Shown piece after piece: positions 1 through 5,801 of a DNA stretch of 6,450 bases. This DNA is from an uncultured Collinsella sp. (GTDB taxonomy: Bacteria; Actinomycetota; Coriobacteriia; Coriobacteriales; Coriobacteriaceae). The stretch lies in the NCBI GenBank assembly GCA_902470265.1, contig CABRFW010000100.1:1-6450 (forward strand). The letters are read 5' to 3'. A program made the translations under genes and the position numbers. The notes beneath the pieces are model-generated. The model did not search any database. It worked only from the letters and a program-made list of their open reading frames with translations, and had not been told where the DNA came from. Numbering within the stretch: the first letter of the stretch is position 1; each line of letters begins with the position of its first letter.

Positions 1-650
1 TTACGCACTTCGCCACGGCCGATGAACCTTCGGGCTGGGACTACAAGCTGCAGTGCCAGCGTTTTACCGAGGCCGTTCAGGCCATTAAGGACGCAGGTTT
101 TGAATGCGGTATCGTGCATTGTGCCAATACGCCATCCTCGATGCTCGATTCTTCAATGCACTTTGACATGATTCGTGCCGGCATCGGTTTGTATGGTCTG
201 CAGCCATGTGAGCTGAGTGGTCGCGTGATGCAGCTTGATCCCGTCATGAGCGTCCACGCGCGTGTGACGCGCGTGGCACACCCTGCGATGGGCGAGGGCG
301 TGGGCTACGGCTTTACCTACCGCGTACCGCGCACGCGCGTTCAGATCTGCACCCTTCCGATCGGTTATGCCGATGGCCTTTCGCGTACGCTTTCCAATCG
401 TATGGACGTGCTGTATCGCGGCGAGCGTGTGCGTCAGGTGGGCAATATCTGCATGGACCAGTTTATGGTCGCCATTCAGTCCAACCCGGCGCATGAGATT
501 CCCGAGGCCGAGTATGGTGACGAGATGATCATTGTCGGCCGCGATGGAGATGCCGAGATTACCATGGACGAGATGGCGCGCCTACGCGGCACGATTAACT
601 ACGAGGTCGCTTGCGGCTTTGGTATGCGTCTCGACAAGGTCTACGTGTAG
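1..650 (+). CDS. alr: Alanine racemase, C-terminal part (5' end outside window)
   Basis: PLP-dependent racemase that interconverts L- and D-alanine in the cytoplasm, supplying D-Ala for peptidoglycan. The frame is open from base 3, so the gene enters from the left; roughly 215 C-terminal codons are visible. The visible part begins with THFATADE, a typical Alr segment. It continues through IRAGIGLYG (about 174-200), where the family arginine contacts the PLP ring nitrogen, then GYGFTY (303-320), which contains the second catalytic tyrosine of the family. GYADGLSR (363-386) and NICMDQFM (from 444), with the Cys-Met pair that reaches the partner subunit's active site, complete the beta-barrel domain. 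The N-terminal PLP-binding lysine and the carbamylated lysine lie upstream of the window. The ribosome binding site of the next gene overlaps its stop codon, so the two are probably co-transcribed. Family assignment is secure; nothing suggests a broken gene. Confidence 0.95.
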   Translation, partial: THFATADEPSGWDYKLQCQRFTEAVQAIKDAGFECGIVHCANTPSSMLDSSMHFDMIRAGIGLYGLQPCELSGRVMQLDPVMSVHARVTRVAHPAMGEGVGYGFTYRVPRTRVQICTLPIGYADGLSRTLSNRMDVLYRGERVRQVGNICMDQFMVAIQSNPAHEIPEAEYGDEMIIVGRDGDAEITMDEMARLRGTINYEVACGFGMRLDKVYV

Positions 651-653
651 GAG
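649..653 (+). promoter_or_regulatory. Ribosome binding site of the uracil-DNA glycosylase gene, overlapping the alr stop
   Basis: AGGAG shares its first two bases with the alr TAG stop (648-650) and lies 5 nt before ATG 659. The next in-frame ATG (668) would be 14 nt away, so this site decides for 659. The arrangement suggests translational coupling to alr. Confidence 0.75.
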
Positions 654-658
654 TCGCT

Positions 659-1279
659 ATGGGCGTCATGCACATTCCCGGCCATAGCCATCAGGCGCCG
701 CGTGAGGTCGCACTCGAGGAGATCGAGGCCGTTCTGGGCGATTGTCACCTTTGCCAGCTTTACCAGTCGCGCCACAACATCGTGTTTGGCGTGGGAAACC
801 CCCGCGCTCGCGTGATGTTTATTGGCGAGGCGCCGGGCCGTAATGAGGATTTGCAGGGCGAGCCCTTTGTGGGGGCGGCAGGCGAGGACCTCAACGGCAT
901 TTTGTCGCTGGCGGGACTCAAACGCGAAGACGTCTACATTGCCAACGTGCTTAAGTGCCGCCCGCCGGGAAACCGCAATCCGCGTCCCGAGGAAGTGCTG
1001 GCTTGCTCGCCGTTTTTGCGTGAGCAGATTCGAAGCATCTGGCCCGATATAATCGTGACGCTCGGCAACCCCGCGACGCACTTTGTGCTTAAGACCGAGA
1101 TTGGCATTACTAAGCTGCGCGGCAGGTTCCACCAGATGGGGCATTTTGTGGTAATGCCCACTTTTCATCCGGCAGCAGCGCTGCGCAATCCGGCGTGGCA
1201 GGAGCTGCTGGAGGAAGACTTTAAGATGCTGGGCGACTATCTGGAGCGACATCCCGCACCAGAGGACGTCTCGGAATAA
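659..1279 (+). CDS. Family 4 uracil-DNA glycosylase (iron-sulfur type)
   Basis: Cytoplasmic repair enzyme that excises uracil (from cytosine deamination or dUTP incorporation) from DNA and starts base excision repair. The 206-residue product has the four cysteines expected for the family's 4Fe-4S cluster: CHLC at residues 29-32, then C100 and C116 flanking an Arg/Pro/Asn-rich loop. Motif A is GEAPGRNED at 56-64, followed by EPFVGAAG; motif B is FHPAAALRNP at 169-178. Length and motifs fit family 4 (thermostable UDGa-like) rather than family 1 Ung or family 5. ATG 659 was chosen because AGGAG sits 5 nt upstream; the frame stays open further upstream inside alr, but that part has no family match. 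It lies 8 nt after alr and 12 nt before tsaE, inside a gene run that otherwise concerns cell wall and t6A. Activity on uracil rather than another damaged base is inferred from the family. Confidence 0.93.
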   Translation: MGVMHIPGHSHQAPREVALEEIEAVLGDCHLCQLYQSRHNIVFGVGNPRARVMFIGEAPGRNEDLQGEPFVGAAGEDLNGILSLAGLKREDVYIANVLKCRPPGNRNPRPEEVLACSPFLREQIRSIWPDIIVTLGNPATHFVLKTEIGITKLRGRFHQMGHFVVMPTFHPAAALRNPAWQELLEEDFKMLGDYLERHPAPEDVSE

Positions 1280-1291
1280 TAAGGAGCATAT

Positions 1292-1798
1292 ATGTCCCTG
1301 GAGCGCCTGGGGGTAGGTACTTACAAAACGACTTGCGCTGCCGATACGGAGTACTTTGGCGAGCTAATTGCACCGTGCCTTGAGGACGGCGATGTGCTCA
1401 TCCTGACCGGTGGCCTGGGAGTGGGCAAAACTCACTTTACCAAGGGCGTCTCGCGCGGGCTGGGCGATGGGCATATGGTTACGAGCCCTACGTTCGCGCT
1501 CATGGCCGTTCACGATCAAGGTCGTATTCCGCTGTTTCACTTTGATCTATACCGCCTGGAGCATGCCTACGAGCTCGAGGATACGGGCATTTTCGATGTG
1601 CTGGGCTATGAGGGTGCTTGCCTGCTGGAATGGGGCGAACAATTCCAGGGCGAGCTGACGGATGAGTATCTTTCGGTGACGCTCAGGCGTGATGAGGGCG
1701 ACAGCGACGTGCGAACGATAACGCTCGAGGCGCACGGTGACCGCGCAATGGAGCTTTCCCATTTGATTGATAAGGCTGTACAAGATGAGCTTGCATAA
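1292..1798 (+). CDS. tsaE: tRNA t6A biosynthesis ATPase TsaE
   Basis: Small P-loop ATPase that works with TsaB and TsaD in the bacterial threonylcarbamoyl transfer step of t6A37 synthesis on ANN-decoding tRNAs; in the known system its ATP hydrolysis resets the TsaBD complex. The 168-residue product shows Walker A GGLGVGKT (40-47), the following TSPTFAL segment (64-70), FHFDLYRL (82-89) and LLEWGE (111-116), all hallmarks of the YjeE/TsaE family. AAGGAG (1281-1286) stands 5 nt before ATG 1292, which fixes the start. Its 3' end overlaps the next gene by 14 nt in another frame, so the ATPase and its TsaB/TsaD partners are probably made from one message by coupled translation. The C-terminal 30 or so residues are less conserved. 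Length is close to the usual 150-170. Confidence 0.95.
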   Translation: MSLERLGVGTYKTTCAADTEYFGELIAPCLEDGDVLILTGGLGVGKTHFTKGVSRGLGDGHMVTSPTFALMAVHDQGRIPLFHFDLYRLEHAYELEDTGIFDVLGYEGACLLEWGEQFQGELTDEYLSVTLRRDEGDSDVRTITLEAHGDRAMELSHLIDKAVQDELA

Positions 1799-4169
1799 CG
1801 ACAACGCGCTGGTGGTGGCGCTCGATACCTCGACCGACATGCTTGCCTGCGCGGCAAGATGGATTGATGGGCAGACGGGCGAGACGAAGCTCGTGAGTGG
1901 CGACCACATGTGTCGCCGTCACGCCAACGTTGAGCTCGTGAATACCGTTGATGGCGTGCTGGCTCAAGCCGGTCTGGATCGCAGCGATGTTGGTCGCTAC
2001 GTGGTCGGCCGCGGCCCGGGGTCGTTTACGGGTGTGCGCATCGGCATCTCCACTGCCAAGGGCCTCGCGCGTGGTGCCAATGTTCCGCTACTGGGCGTGT
2101 CGACGCTCGATGCTTGCGCTTGGACGGCGTGGAAGGCTGGCGTGCGCGGCAAGCTTGGTATCTTGGCCGATGCTATGCGCGGTGAGGTATATCCGGCGCT
2201 GTATATGCTGGTCGATGAGGGCCCCGAGCGTCAATTTGAGCGCGAACACGTGGTCAAGGCCGCCGTGGCGCTCGATGAGTGGCGCCGAGCAGCGGACTGG
2301 GACCAGGTTCAGCTGACCGGTGACGGTCTCGTGCGCTATGGCAAGCTGCTGGGTGAGGACGAGACCGTCCGTTGCGTGGAGCGCGACCTGTGGTGGCCTT
2401 CGGGCGAGGGCTTGCTGCTCGCGCACGCTGCGGGTGACGGCGATCCGGCTCGCGTCCTGCCGATTTACACGCGCCTTTCGGATGCCGAGGAAAACGAGCG
2501 CAAGCGTCTTGGTCTTGCTGAGAGTGCACAGAGCGAAATTACGGGCGTTGCCGATGAGCTCGCCGGTCGTCATCTGCAGTTCCGTCCCATGGGCGCGGCG
2601 GATGCCGAGGGCGCGAGCGCGCTGGAGGCTACTTGCTTTGAAGGTGCCGGACACAAGGCGTGGACGCCGGGCATGTTCCTGTCCGAACTGGGCGAGGACG
2701 TCGCTGCGCCGCGTAGTTGGTGGGTGGCACACGACGACGGCAAGCTGCTGGGCCTTGCCGGCGGTATGGTCGTGGACGGTGATGTGCAGATTCTGGATGT
2801 CGCCGTCGACCCGGCACATCGCCGTGAGGGCATTGCCCGCAAGCTGCTGTCGCATGTGAGCTATGATGCCCAGATGCTCGGCTGCACTACGGCTTCGCTC
2901 GAGGTCGAGGACGGTAACGAGGGAGCGACCACGCTTTATAACGCTCTGGGCTTTACCGAGGCTGGCCGTCGCCGCGGCTACTATGGTGCCGGCAAGGACG
3001 CCATCGTCATGACGGCTCCGCTGCCCCTGGTGCTTCCGGTCGACAATGCTTCGCCCGAGCCGACGGCGGCAGAGCAGCGCGTATGGCCGCTGCCTGCGCC
3101 TGGGCGCTCCGAGGGGGAGCGTGCCGAAATTGAGCGCCGCCGCCTAGTGCTCGCTATCGAGAGTTCCTGCGACGAGACGGCCGTGGCGATTATCGATGCG
3201 GATGGCAATATGCTGGCCAACCAGGTGTCGACACAGATTGATTTTCATGCCCGCTTTGGCGGCGTGGTGCCCGAGATCGCCTCGCGCAAACACGTTGAGG
3301 TGATTGTGAGTGTCGTGGATGCGGCGCTCGAGGATGCCGCAGCATCGCTTGGTCTTGAGGGTGGAGCCATCGCGCCGAGCGAACTCGCCGCTGTTGGCGT
3401 GACGCAGGGTCCGGGCCTGGTGGGCGCTCTGGTAGTGGGCGTCGCCTTCGCCAAGGGCTTTGCCTATGCCGCCGGCAAGCCGCTCGTGTGCGTCAACCAT
3501 CTGGAGGGCCATCTGTTCGCCAACCTGCTGGCGCAGCCCGATCTCAGGCCGCCGTTTATCTTCACGCTCGTCTCGGGCGGTCATACCATGCTCGTGCACG
3601 TGAAGGCATGGGGCGACTACGAGGTACTTGGTGAGACACTCGACGATGCTGTGGGCGAGGCCTTCGACAAGGTAGCCAAGGCGTTGGGTCTGGGCTATCC
3701 CGGTGGCCCCATCATCTCCAAGCTGGCCGAGACGGGCAACCCCAAGGCGATCGATTTCCCCCGTGCGCTTAACAGCAGGGGAGACTATCGCTTCTCGCTT
3801 TCGGGCCTTAAAACCGCTGTGACGCTCTACATTGAACAGGAGACCAAGGCCGGGCGCACGATTCACCTTCCCGATCTGGCAGCTTCGTTTGAGGCAGCTG
3901 TCTTTGACGTGCAGTACAAGAAGGCCAAAAACGCATTGCACGCTACCGGATGCAAGGAATACTGCATCGGTGGCGGCGTCTCGGCCAACCCGCATCTGCG
4001 CGAGATGATGATCAAGAAGCTTGGGCGTCAGGGGATCCGCGTAACGGTGCCACCGCTTTCGGCGTGCACCGATAACGCAGCCATGATCGCAGAGGTCGCC
4101 CGCCGAAAATTCGACCGAGGCGAAATCTCGCCGTTCGATGTCGACGCCGATCCGAACATGACGCTGTAG
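1785..4169 (+). CDS. tsaB-rimI-tsaD: TsaB-RimI-TsaD three-domain fusion (t6A synthesis and ribosomal protein S18 acetylation)
   Basis: One uninterrupted 794-residue frame joins three normally separate proteins. Residues 1-255 are TsaB (ALDTST 12-17; GRGPGSFTG 75-83), the dimerisation partner of TsaD. Residues 263-412 are the GNAT enzyme RimI: acetyl-CoA motif RREGIARKLL at 346-355, Glu373 and Tyr385 at the places of the E. coli catalytic Glu103/Tyr115, and the RRRGYY tail at 395-400. Residues 413-453 form a Pro/Ala/Glu/Arg-rich linker. Residues 454-794 are TsaD, which transfers threonylcarbamoyl to A37: IESSCDET 458-465, metal site HLEGH 572-576, SGGHT 597-601, GGGVSANP 729-736, and CTDNAAM 761-767 with metal ligand Asp763. 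The TsaD part is 341 residues, full family length. ATG 1785 is preferred over an in-frame TTG at 1767; AAGG at 1772-1775 is a weak binding site and coupling to tsaE is likely. No domain looks degraded. A terminator follows. Confidence 0.95.
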   Translation: MSLHNDNALVVALDTSTDMLACAARWIDGQTGETKLVSGDHMCRRHANVELVNTVDGVLAQAGLDRSDVGRYVVGRGPGSFTGVRIGISTAKGLARGANVPLLGVSTLDACAWTAWKAGVRGKLGILADAMRGEVYPALYMLVDEGPERQFEREHVVKAAVALDEWRRAADWDQVQLTGDGLVRYGKLLGEDETVRCVERDLWWPSGEGLLLAHAAGDGDPARVLPIYTRLSDAEENERKRLGLAESAQSEITGVADELAGRHLQFRPMGAADAEGASALEATCFEGAGHKAWTPGMFLSELGEDVAAPRSWWVAHDDGKLLGLAGGMVVDGDVQILDVAVDPAHRREGIARKLLSHVSYDAQMLGCTTASLEVEDGNEGATTLYNALGFTEAGRRRGYYGAGKDAIVMTAPLPLVLPVDNASPEPTAAEQRVWPLPAPGRSEGERAEIERRRLVLAIESSCDETAVAIIDADGNMLANQVSTQIDFHARFGGVVPEIASRKHVEVIVSVVDAALEDAAASLGLEGGAIAPSELAAVGVTQGPGLVGALVVGVAFAKGFAYAAGKPLVCVNHLEGHLFANLLAQPDLRPPFIFTLVSGGHTMLVHVKAWGDYEVLGETLDDAVGEAFDKVAKALGLGYPGGPIISKLAETGNPKAIDFPRALNSRGDYRFSLSGLKTAVTLYIEQETKAGRTIHLPDLAASFEAAVFDVQYKKAKNALHATGCKEYCIGGGVSANPHLREMMIKKLGRQGIRVTVPPLSACTDNAAMIAEVARRKFDRGEISPFDVDADPNMTL

Positions 4170-4180
4170 CTGGTACGGCG

Positions 4181-4202
4181 CGGTCCCCGGACGGAGGGGC
4201 CG
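4181..4202 (+). other. G/C-rich hairpin just after the fusion gene stop
   Basis: CGG-(T bulge)-CCCC pairs with GGGGCCG around a 7-nt loop, beginning 12 nt after the TAG. No T-run follows, so it is not a classical intrinsic terminator. It may help stabilise the 3' end of the message or be chance in G/C-rich sequence. Confidence 0.35.
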
Positions 4203-4239
4203 GATATAAGGTTTCCTGCTCTACAGTCCTGCGCAAGAC

Positions 4240-4265
4240 GAAGGCCACATTAAGTGGCCTTCTTT
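4240..4265 (+). terminator. Rho-independent-like terminator of the alr-tsaD gene run
   Basis: Perfect 9-bp inverted repeat GAAGGCCAC / GTGGCCTTC around the 5-nt loop ATTAA, followed at once by TTT. The tail is short and contains only three T after the stem, but position (about 70 nt after the fusion stop) and stem quality fit transcription termination. The symmetric stem has little A-tract on the other side, so mainly plus-strand use is inferred. Confidence 0.75.
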
Positions 4266-4381
4266 GCGTGCGGAACTCATATCGAGCAAAAGCCCAAGCG
4301 GCCCTCTCGGCTCAGCCAAGTTGACGTAGCTGAGATACGGCATGCGGTCTGCTCACTCCTCGAAGTTCTAAGCGGAAATGA

Positions 4382-4430
4382 GTTGACTTGCAACAACGCT
4401 TTGCTTGCGATGGCGGTTGAGTTGCAACAA
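4382..4430. repeat. Two direct copies of a 15-bp motif, possible operator for nrdG
   Basis: GTTGACTTGCAACAA (4382-4396) and GTTGAGTTGCAACAA (4416-4430) differ at one base and start 34 bp apart. The core TTGCAA is palindromic, and the second copy widens it to GTTGCAAC. Each copy also begins with a -35-like TTGACT or TTGAGT; TTGACT 4383-4388 has a weak TGCGAT 17 bp downstream. Placement about 170-210 bp before nrdG fits a paired regulator site. It does not match the NrdR box as I know it. The regulator is unknown. Confidence 0.45.
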
Positions 4431-4453
4431 GGTTTTTATTGGACCTCGAACCC

Positions 4454-4459
4454 TATACT
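4454..4459 (+). promoter_or_regulatory. Possible -10 box for nrdG
   Basis: TATACT matches five of six bases of TATAAT and sits in the A/T-richer stretch. At 17-bp spacing the upstream hexamer is GGTTTT, a poor -35, so an activator or a different start is equally possible. If used, the nrdG leader would be about 130 nt and would contain the whole 4496-4579 inverted repeat. Confidence 0.25.
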
Positions 4460-4495
4460 CGATGTTCGCTTCGTTCATTGAGTTACCCTTTGCAT

Positions 4496-4579
4496 GAGGC
4501 CGGGACATATCGTCCCGCCCGCAGTTTCGCAGGCCGAAGGCCGAGAATGTTTGAGGACGGGATGATATGTCCCGGCCTC
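4496..4579. repeat. Long inverted repeat (22-bp arms, 40-nt loop) in the nrdG leader
   Basis: The left arm 4496-4517 (begins GAGGCCGGGACATATC) is the reverse complement of the right arm 4558-4579 (ends GATATGTCCCGGCCTC) except for one position (4512 with 4563), which would be a G-U pair in RNA. Each arm is also nearly self-complementary: CGGGAC-ATATC-GTCCCG at 4501-4517 and CGGGAT-GATAT-GTCCCG at 4558-4574, so the RNA could switch between one long stem and two short hairpins. The loop contains its own GGCC-GAA-GGCC at 4532-4542. No target-site duplication is visible around the arms. It could be a leader control structure for nrdG or one copy of a dispersed palindromic element of the REP/BIME or MITE kind. 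Confidence 0.8.
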
Positions 4580-4581
4580 CC

Positions 4582-4586
4582 GGGAG
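4582..4586 (+). promoter_or_regulatory. Ribosome binding site of nrdG inside a 10-bp palindrome
   Basis: GGGAG lies 8 nt before ATG 4595 and decides this start over in-frame ATGs at 4547 and 4562, which fall in the loop and right arm of the inverted repeat. It forms the right half of the perfect palindrome CTCCCGGGAG (4577-4586), so access by the ribosome may depend on how the leader folds. Confidence 0.65.
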
Positions 4587-4594
4587 AGTTACCT

Positions 4595-5176
4595 ATGAAT
4601 TACGCGAACATTAAGTATTTCGACATTGCTGATGGGGAAGGCGTTCGTACTTCTCTGTTTGTGAGTGGGTGCCGTCGTGGGTGCAAGAACTGCTTTAACT
4701 CTGTCGCGTGGGACTTTGCTGCGGGCGAGCCGTTCGATCGTGCCGTCGAGGACAAGATTATCGAGAGTCTCGACCATCCCTTTATCGATGGCCTGACGAT
4801 TCTGGGCGGCGAGCCTATGGAGCCCGAGAATCAGGCGGGACTTGTTGACTTTATCGAACGCGTGCGTGCGGCCTATCCCGAGGGGTCGGGCAAGACCATT
4901 TGGTGCTTTACCGGCGACGTGCTCGAGGAGCTTATGCCGGGTGGCCGTCATCATACCGAGGTGACGGACCGTATCCTGGCCTGCCTCGACATGTTGGTGG
5001 ACGGCCCGTTTGTTCAGGATCTGTACGATATCTCATTGCGCTTTAGGGGCTCGAGCAATCAGCGCGTGATTGATATGAACGCCACGCGCGCCCGTGCTGT
5101 GCGCGAGGGCGTTGTGCTTTGCGACGCTGTGGAGCTTTGGCGGGACGATCCGGTCTATTCGACCCATACTATGTAG
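4595..5176 (+). CDS. nrdG: Anaerobic ribonucleotide reductase-activating protein (radical SAM)
   Basis: Radical-SAM activase that puts the glycyl radical on NrdD, allowing dNTP synthesis without oxygen. The 193-residue product starts MNYANIKYFDI like other NrdG proteins and carries the cluster motif C-x3-C-x2-C at Cys26, Cys30 and Cys33. GGEPM at 71-75 corresponds to the SAM-binding GGE/GGD motif, VDGPFV at 135-140 and FRGSSNQRVID at 150-160 are NrdG hallmarks. About 33 residues follow that last motif, including VVLCDAVELW; E. coli NrdG (154 residues) ends near it. Start 4595 fits the family N-terminus and the GGGAG site; the frame is open upstream through the inverted repeat, but those codons are not family-like. 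No nrdD gene is next to it: upstream is the t6A fusion behind a terminator, and folE begins 66 nt downstream. Pyruvate formate-lyase activase is a less likely alternative because of the SSNQR motif. Confidence 0.92.
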   Translation: MNYANIKYFDIADGEGVRTSLFVSGCRRGCKNCFNSVAWDFAAGEPFDRAVEDKIIESLDHPFIDGLTILGGEPMEPENQAGLVDFIERVRAAYPEGSGKTIWCFTGDVLEELMPGGRHHTEVTDRILACLDMLVDGPFVQDLYDISLRFRGSSNQRVIDMNATRARAVREGVVLCDAVELWRDDPVYSTHTM

Positions 5177-5177
5177 C

Positions 5178-5208
5178 TTGTGGCCGATGCCAAAGGGCGT
5201 GGTACCAT
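5178..5208 (+). promoter_or_regulatory. Possible weak promoter for folE
   Basis: TTGTGG (5178-5183) and TACCAT (5203-5208) are separated by 19 bp in the 66-nt gap before folE. Both hexamers match the vegetative consensus only partly and the spacing is long, so read-through from nrdG is at least as likely. Confidence 0.2.
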
Positions 5209-5233
5209 AGCGCGAACGCAAAATCGGAAAAGT

Positions 5234-5237
5234 GAGG
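5234..5237 (+). promoter_or_regulatory. Ribosome binding site deciding the folE start
   Basis: GAGG lies 5 nt before ATG 5243. An in-frame GTG at 5180, three bases after the nrdG stop, lacks such a site and would add 21 residues with no family similarity. Confidence 0.6.
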
Positions 5238-5242
5238 CCCAG

Positions 5243-5800
5243 ATGGTCGATCAGGAAAAAGTCGAGGCCGCCATTAAGCTGTTGCTTGAGGGCATAGGCG
5301 AGGACCCAACTCGTGAGGGCCTGCTGGAGACCCCGGCGCGCGTTGCCCGTATGTATGGTGAGATCGCCGGCGGTATGGACCAGAGTGCCGAGGAACACCT
5401 GTCCAAAACCTTTGCCGTCGCTTCGAACGACTTGGTTATTGAGCGCGACATTACGTTTTACTCGCTGTGCGAGCACCATCTGCTGCCGTTTTACGGCAAG
5501 GCCGCCATTGGTTATATCCCTAACGGTCGGGTGGCCGGGCTTTCCAAGCTCGCCCGCACGGTTGAGGTCTACGCCCGTCGTCTGCAGCTGCAGGAGCAGT
5601 TGTGTGCACAGGTTGCCGATGCCCTCATGGAATATCTTGCTCCCCAAGGGGCGATTGTGCTGATGGAAGCCGAGCACATGTGCATGACGATGCGCGGCGT
5701 GCAAAAGCCCGGCACCAAGACCGTGACGCTCGCTCGCCGCGGCGTCTTTGAGACTGATCCCGCGCTCGAGGAGCGGTTCTTTAGGATGCTGGGCCGTTAG
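5243..5800 (+). CDS. folE: GTP cyclohydrolase I (type IA)
   Basis: Converts GTP to 7,8-dihydroneopterin triphosphate and formate, the first committed step of tetrahydrofolate synthesis, in the cytoplasm as a homodecamer (family knowledge). The 185-residue product has the N-terminal helix segment [18 protein letters not shown] (19-36), then [14 protein letters not shown] (72-85) and [10 protein letters not shown] (144-153). The zinc ligands of the family, E. coli Cys110, His113 and Cys181, correspond to Cys76, His79 and Cys147 and are all present, so this is the zinc-dependent IA type, not the FolE2/IB type. Substrate-pocket segments [17 protein letters not shown] (97-113) and [10 protein letters not shown] (151-160) are intact. 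ATG 5243 is supported by GAGG 5 nt upstream. The HD-domain gene begins one base after its stop, which points to one operon and coupled translation. Confidence 0.96.
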   Translation: MVDQEKVEAAIKLLLEGIGEDPTREGLLETPARVARMYGEIAGGMDQSAEEHLSKTFAVASNDLVIERDITFYSLCEHHLLPFYGKAAIGYIPNGRVAGLSKLARTVEVYARRLQLQEQLCAQVADALMEYLAPQGAIVLMEAEHMCMTMRGVQKPGTKTVTLARRGVFETDPALEERFFRMLGR

Positions 5801-5801
5801 C

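Larger units (their letters stand above)
4266..4495. other. Non-coding A/T-richer stretch upstream of nrdG
   Basis: No convincing gene. A 75-codon frame starting with GTG at 4254 begins inside the terminator stem, has no binding site and no recognisable family. Composition differs from the genes: between 4401 and 4480 only 37 of 80 bases are G or C. The stretch holds two copies of a 15-bp motif (listed separately) and TATACT at 4454-4459, a possible -10 box without a good -35 at normal spacing. The nrdG promoter most probably lies here. Confidence 0.55.

Noticed and set aside
2088..2855. 255-codon minus-strand frame opposite TsaB and RimI
   Set aside because: It lies antisense to recognisable TsaB and RimI domains and has no domain of its own.
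3144..3995. 283-codon minus-strand frame opposite TsaD
   Set aside because: A shadow of G/C-rich codon use; the plus strand encodes a complete TsaD with all motifs.
4426..4456. tRNA T-arm-like GGGTTCGAGG on the minus strand, as a possible att site or tRNA remnant
   Set aside because: The flanking bases do not pair as a T-stem and no acceptor or CCA end follows.
4254..4481. 75-codon plus-strand frame beginning with GTG
   Set aside because: It starts inside the terminator stem, has no ribosome binding site, runs over the repeated 15-bp motif and shows no recognisable domain.
4439..4594. In-frame upstream extension of nrdG
   Set aside because: The extra residues are the translation of the inverted repeat and do not resemble NrdG; the family N-terminus and GGGAG site point to 4595.
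5582..5596. CTGCAGCTGCAG tandem palindrome in folE
   Set aside because: It encodes LQLQ in a conserved helix and is explained by codon use.
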